From Plazaster borealis (taxonomy: Eukaryota > Echinodermata > Asteroidea > Forcipulatida > Labidiasteridae): a stretch of 64,000 nucleotides of DNA. The position numbers and the translations under genes were made by a program. Positions 43,864 through 53,681 of this stretch are shown in pieces. The notes under the pieces are model-generated. The model did no database searches and was not told the origin of the DNA. It saw nothing but the letters and a program-made list of their open reading frames with translations. The DNA is taken from assembly GCA_021014325.1 (NCBI GenBank), contig CM037459.1, positions 16,022,501-16,086,500 on the forward strand, read 5' to 3'. Each line of letters opens with the position of its first letter. Within the stretch, counting starts at the first letter, position 1.

Positions 43864-44110
43864 TCTAACCGAACTTGAACATTTTGATTTATGGGCTTTA
43901 CATGCTACATTTTGATGGTGCTCCTTTGGGCTGCAGACCAACTGTGGACACTTTCTTCATTTAAAAGCCTATGTAACATCTAGTAAAACAAATGTTCATT
44001 TGAACCTATCTCCATGAAGTTTTGCAAATCATCTTTGGACATTATATGATACCGATTGATATTAATATATATATTTTTTATTCACCATTAAGTCGTGGGG
44101 ACACGCCTTC

Positions 44111-44126
44111 TGTGGGAGGAGGGTAG
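44111..44126 (+). other. Polypurine tract of Gypsy copy B
   Basis: TGTGGGAGGAGGGTAG lies directly before the 3' LTR, in the expected place for second-strand priming. Confidence 0.75.
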
Positions 44127-45018
44127 TGTGATGGATAAAATTATTAAGAGTCATTCCAGTTTCTCAGTCGGGGAGAAGGAATGCAGTTATTGGTTATTGT
44201 CTTGTAATATTTAAGAGTCATTCCAGTTTCTCAGTCGGGGAGAAGGAATGCAGTTATTGGTTATTGTCTTGTAATATTTAAGAGTCATTCCAGTTTCTCG
44301 GTCTGGGAGAAGGAATGCGGTTATTGTCTTGTAATATTTAAGAGTCATTCCAGTTTCTCAGTCGGGGTGAAGGAATGCAGTTATTGGTTATTGTCTTGTA
44401 ATATTTAAGAGTCATTCCAGTTTCTCGGTCTGGGAGAAGGAATGCAGTTATTGTCTTGTAATATTTAAGAGTCATTCCAATTTCTCGGTCTGGGAGAAGG
44501 AATGCAGTTATTTGTAATTGTCTTGTAATAATTAGACATTCCAGTTCTCCCTATCTGGGAGAAGGAATGCAGTTAATGGTTATTGTTAATCTTACAGACC
44601 ACTCTAATAAAACCACTGGGCCTTAGAGCTTGGGGTGGCAGTCTTGTCCTGTGGCAGGGAGCAGGAGGTTGTGGTCGGAGGCTGGGTGTTAGTTTTTCTG
44701 TATAAAGTTGGGTTGTTTAAGTTGTATAAGTTGCAGCCAGTCATCCAACCATTATCAAGGTAATACCATTTATTTATTTTAGTTTAGGAGTGTCCCGAAA
44801 TCTTTGCTTTGCCAGACTTTGTTTAGTATTTTCCTTTGTGGCAAAAAGCCTTGTCATTTGGTATACGTTGTTTGGATGGTCCCGTTAAGGGATAAAATAT
44901 AACTATGTATCGGCATTTCATTTCCATCTTGTTTCAATTATTCTGTTCTCGATTTCTCTTAGTGATTTTAGTTGTTCGTATTCCTAATTTCTACTGGCGG
45001 TGAATTGAATCCACTACA
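44127..45018 (+). repeat. 3' LTR of Gypsy copy B (892 bp)
   Basis: Same length as the 5' LTR and also seven repeat units (44145-44577). Differences noted by eye include GATAAAATTATT against GATAAGATGATT near the start and GAATTGAATCCACTACA against GAATTTAATCTGCTACA at the end. Confidence 0.95.
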
Positions 45019-45022
45019 ATAC

Positions 45023-46129
45023 ATATCATCTTTAGCTGACCAAGGTACTAATAAAAGCAAAAAGCTCTGGTCCATTGTCCGCCACAAACGATCACTGGGC
45101 AATCCAACAATTTTCACCCAAAATAATCAAAACTTCACATGTAAACAAACAATAGCAAACAAGTTTAATTTGTGTTTTCAGAAGTATTTCAATCTTCTGA
45201 GCTCTTGTACTAACGGACCTGATACCAACCAACCTATTATTAATTCTCACACTGAAATTGATAAGCTCACTGTCTCCCCTGAAGCTGTGAGTAAAGCGAT
45301 ATGTAGACTTAAAAGTAATAGTGCTCCCGGATCTGATAATATTAATGGTAAAATGTTAAAACCAATCGCATCTTCTATAAATTATCCCCTAGCAGACTTT
45401 TTTAATTTCACTCTGGAAGTACAAAGGGTTCCGATGGCTTGGAAGCATGCTAATGTTGTTCCAATATTTAAGGGTAAGGGTGATCGAGCATCATTTGATT
45501 CATACCGTCCTATATCACTGACCTCGGTGATATGCAAGTTACTGGAGCGAATCATTCATGATCACATTTATTCACATTGTGTTACCAACTCCCTTTTGTC
45601 TCCCAATCAGTTTGGGTTCCGTCCTGGGTTTTCTTGTAACAGTCTTTTGGCAAAGATTTTTCATGATTGGGCTAGTATTCTTGATCAAAGAAGTCCTCCC
45701 GATATTCATTGTATCTTTTTAGATTGGACAAGGGCCTTTGACAAAGTTCCACATAACCTGTTGACCCACAAATTACATCGTCTAGGTATTGGACAACAGC
45801 TTGGCGGATGGATACAAAATTTTTTAGACAACAGATATCGGAGTGTTATTTATGGAGGTAAAGTTTCTACCCCTGTGAAGGTTACATCCGGGATCCCACA
45901 GGGATCAATCCTAGGGCCCCTCTTGTTTATAATGTTTACAAATGACCTGCAACATTGCATTTCTCCGGGTACCTCAATGTACATGTATGCAGATGACACT
46001 GCCATCTTCAGACCTGTTACCAACCAAGTTGATGCCTACGCTTTGCAATCAGTACTTAACAATATCATTTCCTGGAGTAACAAGAACGGTATGATACTTA
46101 ACCCAATGTGCTCTGTTACCTATCTCTAG
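45023..46129 (+). pseudogene. LINE ORF, middle part: reverse transcriptase
   Basis: Continues the LINE frame after the Gypsy copy (ISSLADQGTNKSKKLWSIVR). RT motifs: APGSDNINGKMLKP, VVPIFKGKGDRASFDSYRPI, SPNQFGFRPGFS, IFLDWTRAFDKVPHNLL, GIPQGSILGPLLFIMFTNDL and YADDTAIF (about 45990). The frame ends in a shift near 46110 after NKNGMILNP. The enzyme copies LINE RNA at the nicked target. Confidence 0.92.
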
Positions 46130-46804
46130 GCGACGTCAAAATGTATTTCTGTATGATTATAATATCTTGGATGACCATGTGTCCATAACTAGAGATCATA
46201 AGTATCTTGGAATCACAATTCAATCAGATCTTAAATGGCAAACTCATATCAACACAAAGCTACACCAACACTGGGTTTCATTAAGAGAACTTGTGGCCAT
46301 TCTAAACTTTCGTACCAGCTTTATCTAGCACTCTGTAGACCTATTATTGAATATGCCAGTCCCGTATGGAATCACCCCACAAAGTGCAATATAAATCGAA
46401 TTGAAAGGGTCCAGCGTAATTTTACCAGATTCTTTTTTAGACAGAATTTAATTAACCATGATCAGGCTGACTACCTAAATTACTCACAAAGGTTGACTTT
46501 ACTAAATCTTACATCGCTTGAATCAAGGAGAGAGTTGTTGAGCTTATGTTTTTGTTATCAAATATTTTATAATCACACAGGCATTGACAACACACTGTTT
46601 CAAATCAATCAACGTCGAGATTTTCCGAATTTCACAATTCCCTTTTCTAGATGTAATAGTTTAAAGTACTCCTTTTTTCATAGTGTTCCTGCCTTGTGGA
46701 ACAAATTGCCCATCGATATCCGCTGTTTGACATCTATTTCTTTATTCAAAGCAGCAGTCAACAGCTTTCTCCTCGATTCAACCAATGCAACGCAAAATTT
46801 TTAA
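46130..46804 (+). pseudogene. LINE ORF, 3' part (thumb and C-terminal domain)
   Basis: Different frame from the RT part, open to a TAA at 46802. Contains LALCRPIIEYASPVWNHPTK and IERVQRNFTRFFF, the typical C-terminal signature of CR1/jockey-like LINEs, then FFHSVPALWNKLPIDIR. A single small indel near 46110 separates it from the upstream part. Confidence 0.88.
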
Positions 46805-47026
46805 TCATTTTTTATCTTTGTTTTTGTTTTCCTGTTCCATGTGTACATTGAGTGTCTGTACCTTTTTGAAATATTTTTATCGGCAGACTGAACCTTTAGG
46901 TTATAGGAAAAAAAATTTTTCCTCCTCAGTCTAGCCTTCTCCATATCCTGTATATCTTTTATGTGTAAATTTTTATTGGATTTGTGGAGAGAAATAAAAT
47001 AATAATAATAATAAAATAATAATAAT
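46805..47026 (+). other. LINE 3' UTR and AATAAT tail
   Basis: 222 bp without ORF, ending in a run of AATAAT/AATAAA triplets. Short microsatellite tails replace poly(A) in CR1-like and related clades. Confidence 0.75.
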
Positions 47027-47027
47027 A

Positions 47028-47543
47028 GCAGGACGCGGTTCATCTTTATTGGCATTAGATCTACAACATATGAAAAAATCTAAGTCAGCATTTGAATTTG
47101 CTCCAGTAACCCAGGCCAAATGTTCCACAGCCTACAGGCCGGTGCAAAGTGTCGTATTAGAACGATTCTCAACAAATCCTCAACTATGCGTCTTCTCAGC
47201 ACTGAAGGAATACATTCACAGAACCAAACCTTTCAGGAGCCAGAACAAACTTAAACTAACGAGACTGTTTTTATCTTTTGGTAAGCCTCACCACTGTGTG
47301 GTCTCATCCACAATTGCAAGATGGCTTAAAACTGTCATGGCAGCAGCAGGGATAGACATTTCCCAATTTAAAGCTCACTCCACACGGGCAGCCTCTACTT
47401 CAGCAGCGGCACGGTTAGGAGTGTCAACAGCTCAAATCCTGCTAACAGCAGATTGGTCATCAGAAAACACATTCACAAAGTTCTACAAACGAGATGTCCA
47501 ATGTACACAAGAATTTGGAAAAGCAGTCCTGTCTTCGGCATAG
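47028..47543 (+). pseudogene. DIRS tyrosine recombinase, 3' half
   Basis: Resumes the frame of 34937-35704 with AGRGSSLLALDLQH. Catalytic motifs: HSTRAASTSAAARLG (HxxR, about 47374), then ADWSSENTFTKFYKRDV, whose tyrosine (about 47496) is the nucleophile. It ends in TAG at 47541. With the 5' half, the total is about 426 codons, a normal size for this family. The protein would insert the circular DNA copy of the element. It is split by 11.3 kb, so it is not made as one protein. Confidence 0.88.
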
Positions 47544-47553
47544 CTATGAAGTA

Positions 47554-47664
47554 TACAGTGTGAGTCTGACGACTAGGACGAAATATAATTTGAAATTATG
47601 TAAAGGTACTTACCTGCAATATAATTGGAATTATATGAGGCTGTAGGAGGAGAGACTCACACTG
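47554..47664 (+). repeat. Internal complementary region of the DIRS element
   Basis: The left half (47554-47592) is the reverse complement of the element's left outer end (31591-31628). The right half (47612-47664) is the reverse complement of the right outer end (47881-47932). This is the DIRS signature that lets the ends be joined into a circle during reverse transcription. Confidence 0.9.
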
Positions 47665-47751
47665 CCTCCCGGGTGCCTCAGGATTCTTCAGTTCCCACCC
47701 ATCTGTGAGTCAGCCTCATCCAGGCCTATTGCTTGGTTATTTTAGATCTAC

Positions 47752-47891
47752 AAAGAGACATGGATCAGTGGTTGCAGGGTGGCTTTATACCTTGGGGACT
47801 ACATTTGCATTTTTATGAATGAAGGAATGAACCATTTTCTTCAAAGGGTGGTGCAAACCGTATTACAAGGAACAATAATACAGTGTGAGTC
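47752..47891 (-). repeat. Right inverted terminal repeat of the DIRS element
   Basis: Reverse complement of 31614-31754. The outer extension to about 47963 matches the internal complementary region only. It includes CAGGTAAGTAG at about 47929. Confidence 0.9.
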
Positions 47892-47963
47892 TCTCCTCCT
47901 ACGGCCTCATATAATTCCAATTATATTGCAGGTAAGTAGGCTACCTTTACATAATTTCGAATT

Positions 47964-48292
47964 ACCTGCCAGGAATTCCAAAATATGTCCGTGCTCACCC
48001 ACAGGATTAAATTTGGTAATTTCCATAATATTTTTGTGGTTGAGAAATCGTTGTCACAATGAAACAATGACTTAAACCAAGTAAGAGTATGTTCCGGTAT
48101 TTTTTACTGCCCGGAACAACTTTAAAGCGCCCTCAATTTTGTGCAGTCAGTTCGACAGCTGACAGGAATATTTACCTGGACATTCCATTGTGTAGCATGC
48201 ACGTATGCATGCACCTACCCTGCCAAGCTTCATTTCCCTCATACAAAGAGGGACTGAAGGTACTGGATTTTATGCTCCCTTTTAGCTGGGGT
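47964..48292. other. Tetraspanin intron, right part next to the DIRS
   Basis: Short unassigned spacer before the MITE; no coding or repeat signal claimed. Confidence 0.4.
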
Positions 48293-48494
48293 TATAGACG
48301 ATGTGACCTCTGTTTACATTCAAACCGCCCTCTGTTGACAAAACACTTGTTTCCGCCGGGCAAGAAAACGCGTACTCATGGTAACATTGCGTGTCCTTTA
48401 TAGCTGGCTGTCAGTACACAAAGGTTTTGCCCGGCGACATGCGCACGCATCATGTTATGATTTTCGAATGACGTCAGAGGTCACATCGTCTATA
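48293..48494. mobile_element. MITE with 20-bp inverted ends
   Basis: Starts TATAGACGATGTGACCTCTG and ends in its exact reverse complement at 48494. 202 bp, no ORF. Internal inverted segments (GCCGGGCAA/TTTGCCCGGC) add to the fold. No clear target duplication beyond TA. Confidence 0.75.
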
Positions 48495-51060
48495 GTGTAA
48501 TCCCTGATTCCAGACCATTGTTCTTTTGTTAGTACAAATGTGGCTCAAAAAAATGGACAGGCTGCCACCATTGTTTATCACTATATTCAGCTCAATTGGA
48601 GGTAAGTCGAGTGTTCTGAGATTCCAGCAAACCACGGTAGATTATTGGCCATGGCTCATGGCCAAGGACTTGCGATTCACGGTGAGCGTGTACTTTCTCA
48701 CAAGAGAACAACAAATTCGGTGCTTATTATGAGAACCTTTGTTTTCTTTCCTTTGTCGAGTAAGAGTTTCACTGTGACACCGATATTTCCAAAGGGAAAA
48801 TGATTAAATACGGAAGCTCAAAAATGTTTCGGAAAAAAACCCACAAAAAAATGTACAGAGGCATGAAAATTCTTTTGTAATACCGACCCAAAGTGGTTTA
48901 AAATAATAATAATAATAAACAAAATAAATACAACACAAATAAGGATGAGACGAAAACGTAGCCCATGCACCGTTTGTTTAAAGAGGACAGAATAAAGTAT
49001 ACATGTAGCCGCAGGAAAATAAGCCATGAGGGGAGACTCTCATATCTAATTGAATAACACCAATTACTTGAACAAAAACTCAAAAGACTCTTCCCAGACT
49101 GAGATCCACAATTCCAGTCTTGTACACAAAACAATCACCTAAAGCCAAGAATCAAGCTTATCCTTTTGCTTCCCAGTCTATCCTTAGCTACTGCCAGATA
49201 TAGTTCAGAATTTCCCACACTCCCATCATTCTAATGCCAAGTGGCTGGAGACTGGTTGGATGGATAGACATGTATGCAGACACCAATTTTTATGTTCCCC
49301 CTCCACCTGTCCTCTCAAGTTGTGCAATACATGTGGCCTTGTATTTTGCTGTGCTTTCCTAAAATGCACATGCCGGCCGAATATTGCAGGTATCATTCAC
49401 ATGATATTAAACAGGATGTTATTATTATTATACGTGCATCAGAAGAAAGCTTATTGCTTTAACAAATGAAACTTTTGATTGTTCGATCTCAGGAATTACA
49501 GTCTTAAAAACACAAACAATACATCAAATCAAAGCCTCTAACTAAGGTCATAACAAATATGATGTCATGTTTGCGTCACTGTTACCTGTACTTAAATTTG
49601 TGGCAAGCTGACGACTTTGTCATGCGACTCCTTTTGTACACAATATGCCTCCAATACAGTTGACAGGAAAATTAAATTCCGAACACGGAAATAAGCCTAT
49701 AATTGCACCGTCTCTTAATAAACAGTGGTTTTATCAAGTATTTTGCACCTTTCGTTGACGATATTCAAGTTTTTCTGGTCGTCTCTCGGTTATAGGTTGA
49801 CTTGGGCATTCCCACATCGCGATGCATGCACTGCCCAAGTCCATGCGTCGGCTCAGAGAAAAATTGTGAAAACAACGGTAAATGTGTATAACGTCTCCTG
49901 TGGAGAGTTCTCATATGGGAGGGCGCTATACAAATTTACCATTGTTTTTAGTTTGTACAGATTTTCTCACTGCGTTAACTAATAAATGTGGAATCATGGA
50001 AGGGATATTAAGTGCGAAAAAAGAATGTCTTTTATGACTTAATCTCATAATTATGACTTTGAACTTATGAACATTGGATATATCTCATAAACACGACTTA
50101 ATTGGCACAAGTCATAAGTATGACTTACAATTCGTTATGACTTACATGTCACTAATTCATAGTTATGGGATCTAAGTCAGAGTTTAGACTTCATAACTTT
50201 GAGATACAAGTCATTGTTATCACTAATTCATCATAAGATACACTGTACAAGTCATAGTTTTGACTCATGCTAATTAATAATTATTACTTTTTTTCTTCTT
50301 TCTCAATGCCCCTGTAACGCTTTCGTAATTAAAAAAGAGATCGGAGTAAACAATTTTAAGATAAAGAACTACGGTTGTTTAGCGCCTTCCCCCATAGGAT
50401 TGACTATGATTGATAGCTCATGCTTAACATTGTCCCAGCAGGACAAGTCATATACCAAATTGTAGCTTCTACCATAACTCATTTATCAAAACAGATCATC
50501 CTGACGTCATCAGGTATTAACTTGCATCAAATCAAAGGGTAATATTTAACAAATAGTATATTTTCAACCACATGATTTTAGTTCAAAGTCTTTGCAACAT
50601 TTTAGTTCATAACAAGTATCACATTTAAAACTTCCATTCAGTACAAACTGGAACTTCAAATAAAAATTACAAGTGTGTAAATTAATTGCTTCTACAACCA
50701 AATTATTCAACAGTTTCCGTAAATGGTTTCTCTATGTGAAATTGTCAGTGAAGTCTAAGCTTTCTGAAAAAAGGCTTGTTGATGCCATCATATGTTATAA
50801 CGCCCTCAATTGAGAGGTTCAGTTTCCATACTTAAATTCACATTTTCACGTTGGGACAATTGAAACACCATATTGGAACTGTAATTAGTCAGCAAACTAC
50901 ATATTGTACAATGCGTCACCATGACATCATACATTTCTCAATCTCAATTGTTCATCTTGTTATACCCAAAACCCCTTGTTTATTATGCAACAAGGACATG
51001 TCCTGTTATATAATCTTTGTTGGGACTTTAATCATTTTTGTTTTTGTTTTCCTTATTATA
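48495..51060. other. Intron DNA with a degenerate ATAAGTCAT/ATGACT array (about 50025-50280)
   Basis: At 50025-50280 short palindromic words (TCATAATTATGACTT and variants) recur about ten times; this is a simple degenerate repeat. 50495-50560 carries part of the CCGGAAG family (CTGACGTCATCAGGTATTAA and AAAGGGTAATATTTAACAAA). Elsewhere nothing recognised. Confidence 0.45.
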
Positions 51061-51063
51061 GAA

Positions 51064-52230
51064 AAATGGCTTATAAATTTAATGTGGAAGATTTTGTGAG
51101 TTACATTGAGGATAAGCCCCCAGAGCCCAAGTTAGATAAGCTAAAGAGGTCGGAGTTATTTGAGGATTGTGAAGTTCTTCGTTTATGAGGAGTTTATTAA
51201 ACCAGTTGAACAGAAGGGACTTTGTCTGGAGGTTCAATTCACTCTGAAGAAACTTAAAATCTAGACAGATCCAGAAAAAAACAGCGACAGAAAGTTTATG
51301 AAGAGTTAGAAATAGCTAAGTTAAAGCATACTCAATCAGAAGGTGGACAATTGTTTCTTACCTTTTAAATCGTTTGCTGATTTGCTCAGCTGGCCTATGG
51401 AGTTTCGTACTCGGATACTTCAATGTGTTTTAACAGGAAAAGCCCAAGGCGTATATTCAGCTCTACCAGTAGGACAAAGCTCTGATTATAAGATAGTTAA
51501 AGCGGCAATACTTAAGGCTTACGAACAGGTTCCTGAAGCCCACAGACAGAAATTTAGGAACAAGACGAAACAGGATAACCAGAGTTACATCAAGTTTTCC
51601 TGAGATAAGGAAAATCTCTTTGATAGGTGGTGCACTTCATGTAATGTTAATAAAACATAATTGTTATGACTACTTAAGGAAAATGGCAAGTGATAAAAAT
51701 AAAAAGCCAACATTCTTTATAACCAATGTTCCGCCTTCGGCAGGTCAGCAACATGAGGACTCGTCAGATAGTGAAATCTAAAATAAGAGAGGAATTTTTA
51801 CCCATTGTTGGAAGGGATGTGTTTCAATTGAAATGAATGATGGCTCACCCCAGTACCCATTTACCATTTTAAGTGACACAGGGGCTTCACTATCTCTAAT
51901 GTTTAAAAGAGCATTCTCATTGAGTTTAAAGTCCTCATTAGGAGCAAATATGCTCACAACAGGTGTGGGTAACCATATTTTTGAAGTCGCTCTACATTAC
52001 ATATTTTTAAAATCAGACTTAGTTTCAGGCCCAATGACAGTAGGGGTGGTGCCCAGTTTACCTCAAGGCCTTGATGGTATTGCCTTTAATTATATTAGGG
52101 AATGATGTTGCTTGTACCAGAGTTGTGTTTGATCCGTGTATGACGGATAGGCCAAGTACAGTAGACAACACAGAGGAACTTGAGAAAGGATTTCCAGATA
52201 TTTTTTGTCATGTGTGACTACTCGAATCAT
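51064..52230 (+). pseudogene. Decayed Gypsy-like gag-protease fragment (SCAN-like gag)
   Basis: Three broken open pieces in order: a gag N-terminus at 51064-51188 (FNVEDFVSYIEDKPPEPKLD); a gag core at 51343-51603 with CVLTGKAQGVYSALPVGQSS and YEQVPEAHRQKFRNKTKQ, continuing past a stop as DKENLFDRWCTSC; and a protease at 51833-52105 with ILSDTGASLSLM and GPMTVGVVPSLPQG. The core is of the kind related to the vertebrate SCAN domain. Stops and frameshifts are frequent. RT and integrase are not recognisable downstream. It is a different Gypsy lineage from copies A and B. Confidence 0.75.
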
Positions 52231-52944
52231 GATTAGAAAAGCTAAAGAAAAGCCCTAGTTGTACTATTAATGAATGTACAGGTGATGTAGATTTAGCAGG
52301 TACATAACTTATGAATGTATGTAGGTTAATGAAAGTCTTTCTGAGATTACTAATAATGAGGCATTTGTATTGCATTAGTGGAGGCAAGGTGAAGAATACC
52401 CTAAATCAGTGAGGATTTCCTATTCTAGGAACAAAATAATCATCTCTTATAACGCCATCCCTTTTGATCAGACCGTTAAGCTTCTGGTGGAAAAAAATGG
52501 CATGCAGTGTGGGCTTTTACATAACAAGGCTTTTTTTTGGGTTTACTGATTGTGTTCACATGTGCTTGGGAAATGCATTTGTAAGTTATCGGATTTGGGT
52601 GTTTTCTGAGTAGAACAGAAAGTCCCTACTGATTTAGAGTACATTTTGTTGAACAACAACTATTTTAAATCCTTACTCTTTCTTTTGTTTTAAATCTTCA
52701 ATGAAAGCAGTTAGCTGTCACTCCAATTGTTTGCGCTCAACAAACCACTGGCAATTGCCCCATGTCGATGCCCCTGGTCATTTTATTATGGTACCCTGTA
52801 GACAACCCAGTGGAAACTTTCAACCCCATTGTATAAGTGCACTTAACCACTTCACGTCAGTACTCTGAAAGAAACTGAGTCCAAACAGTGGGAGAACAAA
52901 GAGAAGTCCTCGATTTATGGGATTTACAAACGTGTGTGTGCAAT
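52231..52944. other. Unassigned stretch after the decayed Gypsy fragment
   Basis: Some residual coding-like words in broken frames, possibly further decayed pol, but no motif I can defend. Confidence 0.35.
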
Positions 52945-52948
52945 CATT

Positions 52949-53560
52949 GTCCGAGCGATTACTTAAGAAGGACTTGGCATATCAACTGCAAACTTGATGT
53001 GTGGATTAGTCTTGGGATCTCCCAGAAGGCTATTGTTTTGGGACCCCCTAAGTTAATTGTAAAGGTCATTATGGCTAAAACAAAGAAAATGTTGTCCGAG
53101 TGATAACTCAAGAAAGATTTGGGATATTATTTCCAAACTTGGTGTGACTGGATTGGTCTTGGGATCCCCAAGAAGCCTATTGTTTTTGGATCTCATACAA
53201 TAAATGTCAGGTCATTATGGCTAAAACAAAAGAAAGTGTGTCCGAGTGATAACTCAAGAAGGACTTGGCGTAGTATCAACTCCAAACTTGGTGTGTGGAT
53301 TGGTCTTGGGATCCCCCAGAAGCCTATTGTTTTTGGACCCCCCTACATTAAATTTCCAGGTCATTACGGCTAAAACAAAAGAATTGTTGTCCGAGTGATA
53401 ACTCAAGAAGGACTTGGCATATCTACTCCAAACTTGATGTGTGGATTGGTCTAATTGGGATCCCCCAGAAGCCTATTTTTTTTTGGACTCCCTACAACAA
53501 ATGTCAGGTAATTATGGCTAAAACAAAAGAAATGTTGTCTAAGCGATAACTCAAGAATGA
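52949..53560. repeat. Tandem array, four units of 145-149 bp plus a partial
   Basis: Units start at GTCCGAG or a variant at 52949, 53094, 53240, 53389 and 53537. Each has GATAACTCAAGAAGGACTTG or a variant, TGTGGATTGGTCTTGGGATC, AGAAGCCTATTGTTTTTGGA and GGTCATTATGGCTAAAACAA. The open frames across it are by-products. Confidence 0.88.
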
Positions 53561-53650
53561 GGTTAATCTCAGCGGGGCATTTGTGTTTGTCAACACACCA
53601 TTGTTGTTTGGGGAGTAATTGTGGTTCCAAAAGGAACTGGTGGGCACAAC

Positions 53651-53681
53651 GTTTCAGACAGTATACTCTGTCCGTCATCAG
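53651..53681 (-). ncRNA. Second hammerhead-ribozyme-like core
   Basis: On the minus strand: CTGATGA (53681-53675), a hairpin GGACAG/CTGTCT with a GU closing pair (within 53674-53656), then GAAAC (53655-53651) and GTTG. As at 19464-19494, one extra base precedes the stem. No stem III partner identified. Confidence 0.45.

Larger units (their letters stand above)
37804..45018 (+). mobile_element. Ty3/Gypsy LTR retrotransposon, copy B (complete, 7215 bp, frames broken)
   Basis: 5' LTR 37804-38695, PBS 38700-38718, gag 38764-39946, pol 39947-43863, polypurine tract about 44111-44126, 3' LTR 44127-45018, and target duplication ATAC on both sides. It is inserted in the sense direction of the LINE ORF. 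The two LTRs differ at about 11 positions by eye out of 892, so the insertion is fairly recent. Nearly all breaks in gag and pol are short indels at homopolymers, compared with copy A. Confidence 0.96.
35705..47026 (+). mobile_element. CR1-like (APE-type) LINE, about 4.1 kb, carrying a Gypsy insertion
   Basis: Inserted in the DIRS recombinase ORF with AGCA at both junctions (35701-35704 and 47027-47030), a short target duplication as is usual for CR1-like elements. From 5' to 3': a roughly 440-bp 5' leader, an ORF with a 2A-like motif, PHD finger, APE-type endonuclease and reverse transcriptase, a roughly 220-bp 3' UTR, and a tail of AATAAT repeats (46994-47026). It seems full length or nearly so. 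The ORF is split by Gypsy copy B at 37804-45018 and has one further frameshift at about 46100. Only a single ORF is seen. Confidence 0.9.
31591..47963 (+). mobile_element. DIRS-type retroelement (about 5.05 kb without insertions), host of a LINE+Gypsy nest
   Basis: It has every structural feature of a DIRS element: inverted terminal repeats (31614-31754 and 47752-47891), an internal complementary region (47554-47664) matching both outer ends, a gag-like ORF, an RT-RNase H ORF and an overlapping tyrosine recombinase ORF. There is no target duplication, as expected of recombinase-mediated insertion of a circle. The recombinase ORF is split by a LINE at 35705-47026. Outer limits come from where the match to the internal complementary region stops and are good to a few bases. 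The element lies in an intron of a tetraspanin gene, in the sense orientation. Confidence 0.92.

Noticed and set aside
52949..53560. Regular repeats as a CRISPR array
   Set aside because: Units are contiguous 145-149 bp repeats without unique spacers; the window is eukaryotic.
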